NCBI GenBank assembly: GCA_945861435.1
Contig: CAMAUX010000019.1
Location: forward strand, 24,240-88,239
Length of the DNA stretch: 64,000 nt
Direction: 5' to 3'
Source: Chthoniobacter flavus
Lineage (GTDB): Bacteria; Verrucomicrobiota; Verrucomicrobiia; Chthoniobacterales; Chthoniobacteraceae
Both the position numbers and the translations under genes were made by a program. Below are positions 43,090 through 51,921 of the stretch, piece by piece (positions within the stretch are counted from its first letter, which is position 1; each line of letters opens with the position of its first letter). Below the pieces are notes generated by a model. The model did not search any database. It saw only the letters and a program-made list of their open reading frames with translations, and was not told the origin of the DNA.

Positions 43090-44949
43090 ATGTCTACCAC
43101 TGCTGTTGAAAAACACGCCTTCCAAGCGGAGATCGCCCAGCTCCTGGAAATCGTCGTCCACTCCCTGTACACCGACAAGGACATCTTCGTCCGGGAACTG
43201 ATCTCCAACGCCGCCGACGCCACGGAGAAGCTGAAGTTCCTGCAAACCAGCGGCAAGACGCTGCATCAGCCCGATCTCCCGCTGTCCATCCGCGTCACCA
43301 CAGACAAGGACGCCAAGACGATCACGTTTGCCGACACCGGTCTCGGAATGACGCACGCGGAGCTCATCGAGAACCTCGGCACCATCGCGCATTCCGGCTC
43401 CAAAGCCTTCCTTCAGCAGATCAAGGCCCAGAAGGACGCAGCGGCTGCTGATGCGAATCTCATCGGTCAGTTCGGCGTGGGATTTTACTCGGCCTTCATG
43501 GTCGCGGAAAAGGTCACGGTGACCACGCGCTCTTACGAACCCGGCGAATCCGGCTGGCGCTGGACCAGCGACGGGCAGAGTGGCTATGAGATCGAGCCCG
43601 CCGAGGACCTCGGGCGCGGCACGACCATCGTGCTCCATCTGCGGGACGACGACTTTGCGGACGAGGAGCGGATCAAGGCGATCATCCTGCGGCATTCGAA
43701 CTTCGTGCAGTTCCCCATCGAGCTGAATGGGACTGCGGTCAACACGGTCCAGGCGCTCTGGACGAAGAACCGCAGTGAACTCACCGACGACGATTACGAG
43801 GGCTTTTACAAATACATCGCCCACGACAACTCCGCGCCCGCCTACCGCCTGCATTTCTCCGCCGATGCGCCGCTCGCCATCCGCGCTCTGCTCTTTGTTC
43901 CGGAGAAAAACCACGAACTGGTCACGCTCTCACGCGGCGAGAGCGAGGTGCACCTGTACTGCCGCAAGGTGCTCATCCAGTCGAAGCCCAAGGAACTCCT
44001 CCCCGAATGGCTGCGCTTCCTCCGTGGCGTGGTCGACAGCGAGGATCTCCCGCTCAACATCTCGCGCGAGTCGATGCAGGACTCCGCCCTGATGCGCAAG
44101 CTCAACGAGGTGCTTACCAAGCGCGCCATCAAGTGGCTTGATGAAGAGGCAAAGGCCGATCCGGAGAAGTTCGACCGATTTTTCAAACAGCACGGCCACT
44201 GCCTCAAGGAGGGCGTTGCCACCGACTGGAGCCACCGTGAAGCCATCGCCAAGCTTCTGCGTTTCGAGTCTTCCTTCACCGAGCCCGGCAAAACCACCTC
44301 GCTCACGGATTACGTAAGCCGGATGCCCGAGGGGCAGAAGGAAATCTACTGGCTCCATGCGCCCAGCCGCGAAAGCGCTCTCGCAAGCCCCTACTTCGAG
44401 GTGTTCGCCGAGCGCAAATACGAGGTCCTGTTCCTTTCCGCTCCGCATGACGAGTTCGTGATGGAGCACCTCCGCGAGTTTGACACCAAGCGCGTTGTCG
44501 CCGCGGAAAAGGCGGACCTCGCTCTTGATCGAACCACCGGGGGCCTCAGTGCTGAGCAGGCCGAAGCCCTCGGGAAGTTCCTGAAGGAAACCCTTGGCGA
44601 ACGCGTCGGCGAAGTCCGCGCCTCCAAGCGGCTCGTCGGAAGCCCGGCCGTGGTGGTGGACGGAGACCAGCACATGACCGCCAGCATGCGACGCATGCTC
44701 AAGGCCATGGACCGCGAAAACGCGGGCAACTTCAACGCCCAGCCGGACATGGAGATCAACCCCGAGAACCCGATCATCGGCCGGCTGGAGACCCTCCGTC
44801 ACCGCGATTCCGCCCTGGCAGCTCAGATTGCCGAGCAGGTTTACGATAACGCAATGGTCGCGGCCGGTCTGCTGGAAGACCCCCGCCGGATGCTCGGCCG
44901 GCTGAACCAACTCATAGAAAAGCTGTTAGTTCGCGAGGCAGGTGAGTAA
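43090..44949 (+). CDS. htpG: Molecular chaperone HtpG (Hsp90)
   Basis: A 619-residue Hsp90 protein. The N-terminal ATPase domain has AEIAQLLEIVVHSLYTDKDIF, RELISNAADATEKL, DTGLGMTHAEL and GQFGVGFYSAF, the four classic HtpG motifs. The middle domain contains LPLNISRESMQ with the catalytic arginine, and the C-terminal dimerisation domain ends LLEDPRRMLGRLNQLI. HtpG is a cytosolic ATP-dependent chaperone. The frame is open well upstream, but only from 43090 (or 43078) does it match the family N-terminus. A small lipoprotein gene follows 70 bp downstream. Confidence 0.97.
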   Translation: MSTTAVEKHAFQAEIAQLLEIVVHSLYTDKDIFVRELISNAADATEKLKFLQTSGKTLHQPDLPLSIRVTTDKDAKTITFADTGLGMTHAELIENLGTIAHSGSKAFLQQIKAQKDAAAADANLIGQFGVGFYSAFMVAEKVTVTTRSYEPGESGWRWTSDGQSGYEIEPAEDLGRGTTIVLHLRDDDFADEERIKAIILRHSNFVQFPIELNGTAVNTVQALWTKNRSELTDDDYEGFYKYIAHDNSAPAYRLHFSADAPLAIRALLFVPEKNHELVTLSRGESEVHLYCRKVLIQSKPKELLPEWLRFLRGVVDSEDLPLNISRESMQDSALMRKLNEVLTKRAIKWLDEEAKADPEKFDRFFKQHGHCLKEGVATDWSHREAIAKLLRFESSFTEPGKTTSLTDYVSRMPEGQKEIYWLHAPSRESALASPYFEVFAERKYEVLFLSAPHDEFVMEHLREFDTKRVVAAEKADLALDRTTGGLSAEQAEALGKFLKETLGERVGEVRASKRLVGSPAVVVDGDQHMTASMRRMLKAMDRENAGNFNAQPDMEINPENPIIGRLETLRHRDSALAAQIAEQVYDNAMVAAGLLEDPRRMLGRLNQLIEKLLVREAGE

Positions 44950-45019
44950 AACATCGCCTCGTCCCGCCTGCGCCGCTCGTCGGCCAGTCGGGGCATTCAA
45001 CACACAACACGACTCCATT

Positions 45020-45268
45020 ATGAAAGTTAATCCCTTGTTCACGTTCCTCCCCATCGCGGCACTCGGCTTCGCCGCCTGCGACAAAGCACCGGAAGCCCCG
45101 AAGGCAGAGGCCCCGAAGGCAGAAGCAGCCAAGCCCGCAGCTCCCAAGGCTGAAGCTCCCAAGGCCGAAGCGCCGAAGCCAGCGGCACCCAAGGCTGACG
45201 CCCCGGCCCCAGCTGCGCCCGCTCCGGCTCCGGCGACAGCCCCTGCGGCTCCGGCAGCTCAGCAGTAA
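45020..45268 (+). CDS. Small lipoprotein with PKAEA repeats
   Basis: An 82-residue protein with a lipoprotein signal (PLFTFLPIAALGFAAC, lipidated Cys) followed by a low-complexity mature part built from P-K-A-E-A and P-K-P-A-A units and ending in Ala/Pro repeats. There is no folded domain; such sequences form extended, cell-wall-spanning tails. A strong rho-independent terminator follows 17 bp after the stop. The repetitive tract is likely to vary in copy number between strains. Confidence 0.75.
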   Translation: MKVNPLFTFLPIAALGFAACDKAPEAPKAEAPKAEAAKPAAPKAEAPKAEAPKPAAPKADAPAPAAPAPAPATAPAAPAAQQ

Positions 45269-45285
45269 AGTATCCCTGATTCCTC

Positions 45286-45323
45286 AGGCGCCGGCCTCCC
45301 TCGCGGGGGTCGGCGCCTTTTTT
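45286..45323 (+). terminator. Rho-independent terminator
   Basis: A GC-rich stem AGGCGCCGGCC/GGTCGGCGCCT with loop TCCCTCGCGGG followed directly by a T run (TTTTTT). It ends the htpG/lipoprotein transcript on the plus strand. Confidence 0.85.
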
Positions 45324-45364
45324 ATTCCTCCCAACAGCACGCGATGCCGCGGCTGCGGCAGCTC

Positions 45365-47008
45365 TCAGGGCTGCAGCCCCACGCCCTCGACCTTCAGCAC
45401 TTCGAAGATGTGTCGGAGAAGCGTCCGGTAGTGCTGCTGAACGACGGTGCTCGTAGACTCCGTTTCCAACGCGAGGAAGTCCGCGTAGTCCTCTTGCAAC
45501 TTCAGCGCAAGCAACGTGCGCAACTGCTGATCCTGATCGGGGGCTGGCTGGTCGCCATGGGCGCCCATGCTTGCGGCGCGGTCCTCCGCATCCCCGCTCA
45601 ATTCCTCGATCCGTGCCTGCAACTCCCCGATGCGCGCCTCGAGCTGCACATTCAACCGTGCAAGCTCCTCCGGCGTTGGCGCCCCGACGATTGCGGGGGC
45701 CTTTTCCACCCGTCGGACCTCGCGGCGGGAGTCGTCGTCCCGCTGCCGCAGCCTGTTCTGCGCGCCTTGCAGTTCCGACTTGAGGAACTGCACATGGTTA
45801 TCAATCTGTCTCAGGGTCTCGCCGAGGTTGAATTCCCTGCCCACCGTGCGGCTCTGGTAGGCGGGGCGGTCCCTGCGTCCTTCCCGCTCGGGGGCGCCTC
45901 CCTCCAAGGGCGTTCTCTGGGGGCGCGGTTCGTAGGGTGGCCGTTGTTTTCGCGGCCGCTCTTCAGGCTCGGCGGCATCGTCTTCAGCCTCTTTCTCGTC
46001 CTCCTCCGTATCATCGGCCCGATCTTCGTCCGCCTCATTCACGGGCGAATCACTGGGGGCGTTCTCCGTCTCCTCTTCACGCACCGGAGCGGCGGTGTTG
46101 CGTCGCTCCGCATTCGCAACTCTTGGCGTTGGCGATGCGGGCGCGCTCTCCTGTGCGGGCTTGAGCAGCGCCGCGATTTCCTCGGGCAGATTCTGCACTT
46201 CCTTGCGGAGGGCGTTCTGCCACTTGGAACCCATCCGGGAAAGACCCTTGGAGAGGGCGCCCAGCAGGGCTTCCGAAGGCTTCGCGAGTTTGTCGGCTTC
46301 GCCCGCCCACCTGAGCAGGCTGAGTTGCGGCACAGGTGGATTGGGCGTTGAGAAGCCCGCCATCAGGGCGCATTGAACGAGCGTCTCCGCATCGGCTGGC
46401 TTGAGCTCAGAAAGCGCTAGCTGCGTGACCCAGGGGCGTGCCTTCCCTACGAGGACGTTGTTGAGAATCTGCGCGTGCCGCGGGTCGAGGGTGCCCGCGC
46501 CTTTTTCCAGCATCTCGCGGCAGACGCCCACCAGCAGCTTGAGTCCGACCGCTGCATCCAGCTTCGAAAGCGCCCGGGCGAGGCTGAGCCGGATCCGCAG
46601 CGCGGGTTCGGCTTCGTTCTCCGCAAGGCTCTTCAGCACATGGGTGCGTGCTGTCACTTTCATCTCCGCCCAGACGCTCTCCACTGCACGGACGCCCACA
46701 ATCCATGGGACCCGCGGCAAAAACTCGGCGGCTCGGATGGCGCCCGCCTTTCCGCCCAAAAGCGCGTCCTTCAGCAACGCGCACATCCGCTCCTCGTCAG
46801 CCGGCGCGAGCCGGGCCGCTTTCGCCCGTTCTGCAAGGTCCGCAAGCTCGTCCATCCCTGCGGGCGGCGTGTCATCCTGCACTTCAGCAGACGTGTCGGG
46901 TGGTGCGTCAGCCACAGCCGCGCCCTCGGGCGCGATGGGTTCCACGGGGGATTGTGAGGGTTCGCCTACCGGGCCTGCCGGGGGGTCCAATTGAGGGTCG
47001 GTCTCCAT
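45365..47008 (-). CDS. Large charged protein with HEAT-like and coiled-coil regions
   Basis: A 547-residue protein of unknown function. It has an acidic, Pro-rich N-terminal 60 residues, a helical-repeat region (about 70 to 300; ARLAPADEERMCALLKDALL, WAEMKVTARTHVLKSLAE), an intensely acidic then Arg-rich disordered stretch (about 310 to 400; DRADDTEEDEKEAEDD, RPRKQRPPYEPRP), and a C-terminal coiled coil (about 410 to 500). It has no signal or membrane segment. The start at 47008 is the first ATG compatible with the divergent recA gene; the open frame beyond it runs antisense into recA. A conserved tail ends HYRTLLRHIFEVLKVEG. Confidence 0.7.
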   Translation of the reverse strand: METDPQLDPPAGPVGEPSQSPVEPIAPEGAAVADAPPDTSAEVQDDTPPAGMDELADLAERAKAARLAPADEERMCALLKDALLGGKAGAIRAAEFLPRVPWIVGVRAVESVWAEMKVTARTHVLKSLAENEAEPALRIRLSLARALSKLDAAVGLKLLVGVCREMLEKGAGTLDPRHAQILNNVLVGKARPWVTQLALSELKPADAETLVQCALMAGFSTPNPPVPQLSLLRWAGEADKLAKPSEALLGALSKGLSRMGSKWQNALRKEVQNLPEEIAALLKPAQESAPASPTPRVANAERRNTAAPVREEETENAPSDSPVNEADEDRADDTEEDEKEAEDDAAEPEERPRKQRPPYEPRPQRTPLEGGAPEREGRRDRPAYQSRTVGREFNLGETLRQIDNHVQFLKSELQGAQNRLRQRDDDSRREVRRVEKAPAIVGAPTPEELARLNVQLEARIGELQARIEELSGDAEDRAASMGAHGDQPAPDQDQQLRTLLALKLQEDYADFLALETESTSTVVQQHYRTLLRHIFEVLKVEGVGLQP

Positions 47009-47212
47009 GGGATCAGAAAAAGGTTGGGTTACACAACGGCCGCAGCCCGCCGTTGACCAGCAAAAACCGGGTGTTTCAGCGTGCCGGTCCCCCCACCGAC
47101 GGATCGCAAGCGGTGGGCGGCGGCGGATGCCCGGGCCGGATCCGTTTGAAGGGGGAGGGGAGGAGGATGCCTCGGGAGGGCGGCCGCGAGCCGTTTTGGG
47201 CAAGCTTTTGGT

Positions 47213-47242
47213 TTGGCACCGGGCACCGCTTGCGCCTAAACT
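47213..47242 (+). promoter_or_regulatory. Candidate recA promoter
   Basis: TTGGCA (47213 to 47218) and TAAACT (47237 to 47242) are spaced by 18 bases. Transcription would then begin only a few bases before the recA ATG at 47252, which has no Shine-Dalgarno sequence, so the message could be nearly leaderless. No clear LexA dyad is visible. Confidence 0.35.
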
Positions 47243-47251
47243 AGTGTTCTT

Positions 47252-48286
47252 ATGGCCACTAAATCCGACGCCCCCGAAGAAAGCCGGGTGCATGCCGCCC
47301 GCAACAAAAACCTCGACCTCGCCATCCAGCAGATCGCCAAGGACTTTGGCGATGGTGCGATCATGCGGCTCGGTGACAGCACGGATATGGACGTCGAGGT
47401 GATCCCCACCGGCAACATCCTCATCGACCGCGCCCTCGGCGTCGGTGGATTCCCCAGGGGCCGCGTCTGCGAGATTTTCGGGCCGGAATCTTCGGGCAAA
47501 ACCACGCTCACCCTTACCATCATCGCCCAAGCCCAGAAGTTGGGCGGGCTCGCCGCATTTATCGATGTCGAGCACGCTCTCGACCCGCAGTACGCCCGCA
47601 AGCTCGGGGTTAATCTGGATGATCTCCTCGTGTCCCAGCCCAGCTCAGGGGAAGAAGCCCTGCGCATCTGCGAGACGCTTGTGCGCTCGAACGCCCTCGA
47701 CGTCATCGTGCTTGATTCCGTGGCCGCTCTCGTCACGAAGGCCGAGCTCGAGGGCGAGATCGGCGACACCACCGTCGGCGCCCAAGCGCGCCTCATGAGC
47801 GCCGCCTTGCGCAAGCTCACCGCCCTCATTTCCAAGGCACGCACCGTCTGCCTCTTCACCAACCAGATCCGGGAGAAAATCGGCGTCATGTTTGGCAATC
47901 CCGAGACCACCCCCGGCGGCAAGGCCCTCAAGTTCTACTCAAGCGTGCGCTGCGACATCCGCCGTATCGGCGCCATCAAGCAGACCGATGGCACCGTCAC
48001 CGGGAACCGCACCAAGGTCAAAATCGTGAAGAACAAGGTCGCGCCACCCTTTGCGGAAGCCGAATTCGACATCATGTACAATGAGGGGATCAGCTCCACC
48101 GGCGCCCTCCTCGACCTTGCCATCGAGCAGGGGATCATCGAAAAGCGCGGCTCCTGGCTCAGCTACAAGGGCGCACAACTTGCGCAGGGCCGCGACGCGG
48201 CCAAGGTCGTCCTCAAAACGGACGAGAACCTTTACAACGAACTCTACGCCGCCGTTTCCGCCAAACTCGAGGAACCCAAGAAGTAG
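47252..48286 (+). CDS. recA: Recombinase RecA
   Basis: A 344-residue RecA. Walker [10 protein letters not shown] is at residues 77 to 85, Walker [12 protein letters not shown], the L1 loop [16 protein letters not shown] and the L2 loop [29 protein letters not shown] are all intact, as is the C-terminal domain ending [11 protein letters not shown]. RecA carries out homologous pairing and strand exchange and, where present, stimulates LexA self-cleavage. Neither recX nor lexA adjoins it. A strong bidirectional terminator follows 24 bp after the stop. It diverges from the charged coiled-coil gene with 243 bp between starts. Confidence 0.98.
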   Translation: MATKSDAPEESRVHAARNKNLDLAIQQIAKDFGDGAIMRLGDSTDMDVEVIPTGNILIDRALGVGGFPRGRVCEIFGPESSGKTTLTLTIIAQAQKLGGLAAFIDVEHALDPQYARKLGVNLDDLLVSQPSSGEEALRICETLVRSNALDVIVLDSVAALVTKAELEGEIGDTTVGAQARLMSAALRKLTALISKARTVCLFTNQIREKIGVMFGNPETTPGGKALKFYSSVRCDIRRIGAIKQTDGTVTGNRTKVKIVKNKVAPPFAEAEFDIMYNEGISSTGALLDLAIEQGIIEKRGSWLSYKGAQLAQGRDAAKVVLKTDENLYNELYAAVSAKLEEPKK

Positions 48287-48309
48287 CCGCAACAGGCTGT
48301 CTGAAAATC

Positions 48310-48346
48310 AAAACGCCGTCCCGGGTTCAACTCGGGACGGCGTTTT
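48310..48346. terminator. Bidirectional rho-independent terminator
   Basis: Perfect stem AAAACGCCGTCCCG paired with CGGGACGGCGTTTT around a short loop. The A run before and T run after make it work for both recA (plus) and the convergent EF-hand gene (minus). Confidence 0.9.
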
Positions 48347-48382
48347 GTTTTGAAGGTCGAGAGGGATTAAAAAACCGTCGGC

Positions 48383-48652
48383 TTACTTTTTCTTGCCGCG
48401 TGCGGAGAACTCTTCCATCGAGAGCTTCCCGTCATTGTTCGCATCCTTCTTCTTGAACATTTCTTCGGCCTTCGCCGGATCCTTCTGGCCGGCCTTGAAC
48501 TCTTCGAGGCTGATGGAGCCGTCGGCGTCCTTGTCGAGCTTCTTGAACGCCTCAGCTGGATCGGCTTTGGCCTTCGGCTTGGCCTCGTCGGCGGCCATGG
48601 CAACGCCGGTGCTCAGCACCAACGCGGAGAGGAGGGAGGGGATGAATTTCAT
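48383..48652 (-). CDS. Secreted EF-hand calcium-binding protein
   Basis: An 89-residue protein with a signal peptide (SLLSALVLSTGVAMAADE) and two canonical EF-hand loops: DKDADGSISLEEF at about residues 40 to 52 and DANNDGKLSMEEF at about 69 to 81. All Asp, Asn and Glu ligand positions are filled, so both should bind calcium. It is Lys-rich and ends with a basic tail. Bacterial proteins of this type are periplasmic or secreted calcium sensors or buffers; no partner is indicated. Confidence 0.85.
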   Translation of the reverse strand: MKFIPSLLSALVLSTGVAMAADEAKPKAKADPAEAFKKLDKDADGSISLEEFKAGQKDPAKAEEMFKKKDANNDGKLSMEEFSARGKKK

Positions 48653-48861
48653 GGGTTGTATGAGATGATGGGTTTTGGGTTTAGGCGTCCATTGCTGGAC
48701 TGTAAGAAGCTTTAACCCCGCTCACGCTGCGAAGTCGCCAAAAACTTCTCACGCACTGAATCTGTCCCTCTCACCTGATGGCGCTCGGGGACCTAGCCCA
48801 TTGAGAGGGGGATAAGCCCCTAAGGCGCCCCCTGATTCGGGCGTCGGGAACTTTTAAAATT

Positions 48862-48959
48862 TATATTGCCTCTCTCAAAATCCCAGATACCGTCGTCAAT
48901 GTTCTGGGGGGAACAGCGCGGGCGTCAGACCATTCGGTTCGGCGCCCGCGCATTTTTTT
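48862..48959 (+). ncRNA. Candidate small RNA ending in an intrinsic terminator
   Basis: In the 380-bp gap between the EF-hand gene and the end of rapA lies a hairpin GCGCGGGCG/CGCCCGCGC (48916 to 48951) followed by ATTTTTTT, oriented to end a plus-strand transcript. No plus-strand gene precedes it. An AT-rich block (TTTTAAAATTTATATT) around 48852 to 48867 could hold the promoter, with TATATT as -10. That would give a transcript of some 85 bases. The promoter is weak on paper and the RNA is a guess. Confidence 0.3.
48916..48959 (+). terminator. Rho-independent terminator without an upstream gene
   Basis: Nine-base-pair GC stem with an 18-base loop and a following run of seven T. It faces the 3' end of rapA, so it may shield that gene or end an unannotated RNA. 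Confidence 0.75.
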
Positions 48960-49035
48960 ACCCTCGCGCAGGGGCCTGCAGCCGTCCGAAGGGAATCCAC
49001 CCAGTCTGCCGCCGCTACTCGATTCCTTAAACTCC

Positions 49036-51774
49036 TTAAGCCGTCCGGAGGATGAACCGCAGAGCGTCCACCCGCAGCCTCGCCCCGCTGAGCGCCTCCT
49101 CCAACGTCCGTCGCCGTAACTCGGCCGCCTCGATCTCCGCAGGCCGAACGTGGTCATTGAGTTCCTGAAGATCGCGCAAACGTGCAAGCTCGGCGCCGAG
49201 TTCCGCGCCGAGCTGCGTGCGCGCTCCGGCCACGACCTCCTCCATTCGCGAAGCCGCGATGGTCTGTGCTTTCTCCAGCATGGCGGGGAAAACCTTCCGT
49301 TTCACAACACCCTTCTCCAGCACCCGGAGCGGATCGCCCTTTTCAAGCACTGCTTCGGGCAATTCGGTGTCGGCGCTGAGATCCTCGAGTTGATGGTCCA
49401 CCACCACCCGCACGGGTGTTGCAGGAAGGAAACGGTCGAGGTGGTAACCCGAAGGAGCCACGCACTCCACCACGCACCATACCTCCAGGAGCAGGCCGTC
49501 GGTTCCAGAGCTTTTCCAGAGTGCAAATGCTGCGTTGCCCGCCTCGGAGCCGAGCAGCAGGTCGAGTGCTGCGGTCATCAGCGGGTGGTCGCTGCTGAGA
49601 AAGCCGAGGTCCTCCCGCGAAAGCGCCCTGCTACGATCGAGCGTTACGGAGAGCCCGTGCTCCGGGAGAGCCGGGAGGGCCTCCGTGAGAAGGTGGCCGG
49701 GTTTCAGAAGAAACGTGCGCGTGCTCAGCAGCTCGTGCTGCACCCCGAAGTGATCCAGCATTTGAAAGAAAAATTGCTCAAACCCGCGGTCCTGATCCTC
49801 TGCGCGGATCTGTGCCGCGAGTGCGGCTGCGGCTTCCGGCTTGCACGAGTTGAGTTCCAGCAGTCGGTCGTATCCTCGCTGGAGCTTCTCTCCCATGGCC
49901 TCATGGAGTGAGCGTGTCTTGGAAACCAGACGCGTGAGCTTCTTGGCATCAGGCTTCGCGCGCAGGTCGCCGAGCGCACTCGCCACCGCACGCTGCACTT
50001 CAAGTGCGCCGTGCGGGGTCTTCTCAAATGCGTTCAATCCCTCGTGAAACCAGCGGGCAAGCACTTCCCCGGCGCTGCCCTGCACGCACGGGACATGGAT
50101 CCGGATGCAGGAAGCCTGCCCGATCCGGTCCAGCCGGCCGATCCGCTGCTCGAGAAGTTCGGGGTTCTCCGGAAGGTCAAAGAGCACGAGGTGATGCGCG
50201 AACTGAAAATTGCGGCCCTCACTTCCAATCTCCGAGCACAACAAAATCCGCGCGCCCTCCTCGTCCGCCGCAAAGTACGCTGCGTTGCGGTCTCGCTGAA
50301 GCAACGTGAGGTCCTCGTGGAAAATCGCGCAGGCCACCGCGATCTCGCGCTGAAGCCGCGCCGCGATCGCCTCCACCAATTCCCGGGTACGGCAGATCAG
50401 CAGCACTTTTTCCGAGCCCAACTCCCGTAGCAGACCCGCCAGCCAGCGCACGCGGGCGTGCAATTCGTCCGTCCCGGGCGCGATCGGATAAAGCGTCGCG
50501 CGGCGTTCCGGAAAGCCCGTCAGCCCTGCCCGCGTGTTCCGGAACATCACGCGGCCGGTTCCAAACCCATCGAGCAGCGCTGCCACCAGTTCGTCGCGCG
50601 CGCCCTGCGCTCCCGATGCGATGGCGGCCGCGAGCTGCCGGATCCGCTCAGACGCGCCCCCGAAGAGTGCGTGGTCCTTGCTGCTGAGCTCTCCTCCTGC
50701 GCGCAAGCGGTCCACCGCGGAAGCCACCCGCTCGTAATGCGCGGCCTCTTCTTTGAACCGCGCGAGGTCTGCATACCGTTCGGGATCCAGCAGACGGAGA
50801 CGTGCGAAGTGGCTCTCCATGCCCAATTGGTGCGGCGTGGCGGTCAGCAGGAGCAGGCCGGGGATGGCGCTGCCAAGCGCCTCCACCAACGCGTACCCGG
50901 GACTGGGCGCGCCCGGGGTCCATGCCAAATGATGCGCTTCGTCCACCACCAGAAGGTCCCATCCCGCCGCAAGCAGTTGCGCTGAGCGGGCGGGGGAGTC
51001 TGCGACAAACGCCAGGCTGCAGAGCACAAGCTGACTGTCCAGAAACGGGTTCGTGCCCGGTTGCTGAGCCTCGATGGCGCCGCACCGCTCCTCGTCGAAG
51101 ATGCTGAACGAGAGGTTGAACTTGCGATACAGCTCGATGAACCACTGGTGCGCGAGGCTCTCCGGCACCAGCACCAAAATCCGCGCCGCTCGCCCCGTCA
51201 GGTGGAGCCGGTGCAGGATCAGCCCGGCCTCGATCGTTTTTCCCAGACCCACCTCGTCCGCCAGCAAAACCCGGGGAGCGAGGCGCGAGGCTGTTTCGGA
51301 GGCGATGAACAGCTGATGCGCAATGAGGTCCACACGTCCCCCGAGAAATCCCCGCACGGGTGCGCGCCGGATCTTGGCGCGCCACTGCAGCGCATCCGCC
51401 CGCATCTCAAAGGTGTGGAGCTCATCCACCTGCCCGATCAGCAGACGCTCCTCCGGTTTGCTGAAACTGAGCGTGTCCGAAAGCTCCGCTTCCGGCAGTG
51501 CCCGTCCACGCGCGATGTAGGTGAGCAGACCGCTGCGCTCCTCCACCGATTCCACCACCATCGATGCACCCTCGTGCGATTTGATCTGGTCTCCCTCTTT
51601 AAACTGCACACGGCGCAGCGGCGCGCTCCGCCGAGCATACCGGCGGTGTTCGCCCGCCGCGGGAAAGAAGATCTCCACCTGTGTCGCATCCACCTTGAGC
51701 ACCAGCCCCAGCCCGAGCTCTGGCTCACTGTCACTCACCCACCGTTGACCTGCAAAAACCGTTCCCGTAGACAT
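49036..51774 (-). CDS. rapA: RapA-type SWI/SNF helicase (RNA polymerase recycling)
   Basis: A 912-residue protein with RapA architecture: an N-terminal Tudor-like region (about 1 to 110; FAGQRWVSDSEPELGLG), a SWI2/SNF2 ATPase with Walker A ADEVGLGKTIEAGL (GLGKT at 176 to 180), DEAHH at 278 to 282, helicase C-domain motifs ILLCSEIGSEGRNFQFAHHLVLFDLP and EQRIGRLDRIGQ, and a long C-terminal spacer region. RapA binds RNA polymerase and reactivates it after termination. The start at 51774 gives the E. coli-type N-terminus; the frame runs on upstream without a plausible start. It diverges from vsr with 147 bp between starts. Confidence 0.88.
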   Translation of the reverse strand: MSTGTVFAGQRWVSDSEPELGLGLVLKVDATQVEIFFPAAGEHRRYARRSAPLRRVQFKEGDQIKSHEGASMVVESVEERSGLLTYIARGRALPEAELSDTLSFSKPEERLLIGQVDELHTFEMRADALQWRAKIRRAPVRGFLGGRVDLIAHQLFIASETASRLAPRVLLADEVGLGKTIEAGLILHRLHLTGRAARILVLVPESLAHQWFIELYRKFNLSFSIFDEERCGAIEAQQPGTNPFLDSQLVLCSLAFVADSPARSAQLLAAGWDLLVVDEAHHLAWTPGAPSPGYALVEALGSAIPGLLLLTATPHQLGMESHFARLRLLDPERYADLARFKEEAAHYERVASAVDRLRAGGELSSKDHALFGGASERIRQLAAAIASGAQGARDELVAALLDGFGTGRVMFRNTRAGLTGFPERRATLYPIAPGTDELHARVRWLAGLLRELGSEKVLLICRTRELVEAIAARLQREIAVACAIFHEDLTLLQRDRNAAYFAADEEGARILLCSEIGSEGRNFQFAHHLVLFDLPENPELLEQRIGRLDRIGQASCIRIHVPCVQGSAGEVLARWFHEGLNAFEKTPHGALEVQRAVASALGDLRAKPDAKKLTRLVSKTRSLHEAMGEKLQRGYDRLLELNSCKPEAAAALAAQIRAEDQDRGFEQFFFQMLDHFGVQHELLSTRTFLLKPGHLLTEALPALPEHGLSVTLDRSRALSREDLGFLSSDHPLMTAALDLLLGSEAGNAAFALWKSSGTDGLLLEVWCVVECVAPSGYHLDRFLPATPVRVVVDHQLEDLSADTELPEAVLEKGDPLRVLEKGVVKRKVFPAMLEKAQTIAASRMEEVVAGARTQLGAELGAELARLRDLQELNDHVRPAEIEAAELRRRTLEEALSGARLRVDALRFILRTA

Positions 51775-51921
51775 CGCAAAGGTCGCGGAGACTACTGCCT
51801 GCGGAATTCGTTTCAACGGTTTTGCTCCGAAAAATACGCGGCTCCCGCGCAGCGTGGTCCTCAAGCCTGCGCGCCGCCTCTCCTTGACCGGACGCACGAG
51901 CCCGGCGAGGTTCTGTGGCGC

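Noticed and set aside
51061..51921. Upstream extension of the vsr frame
   Set aside because: It is antisense to rapA; Vsr homology begins at the ATG at 51922.
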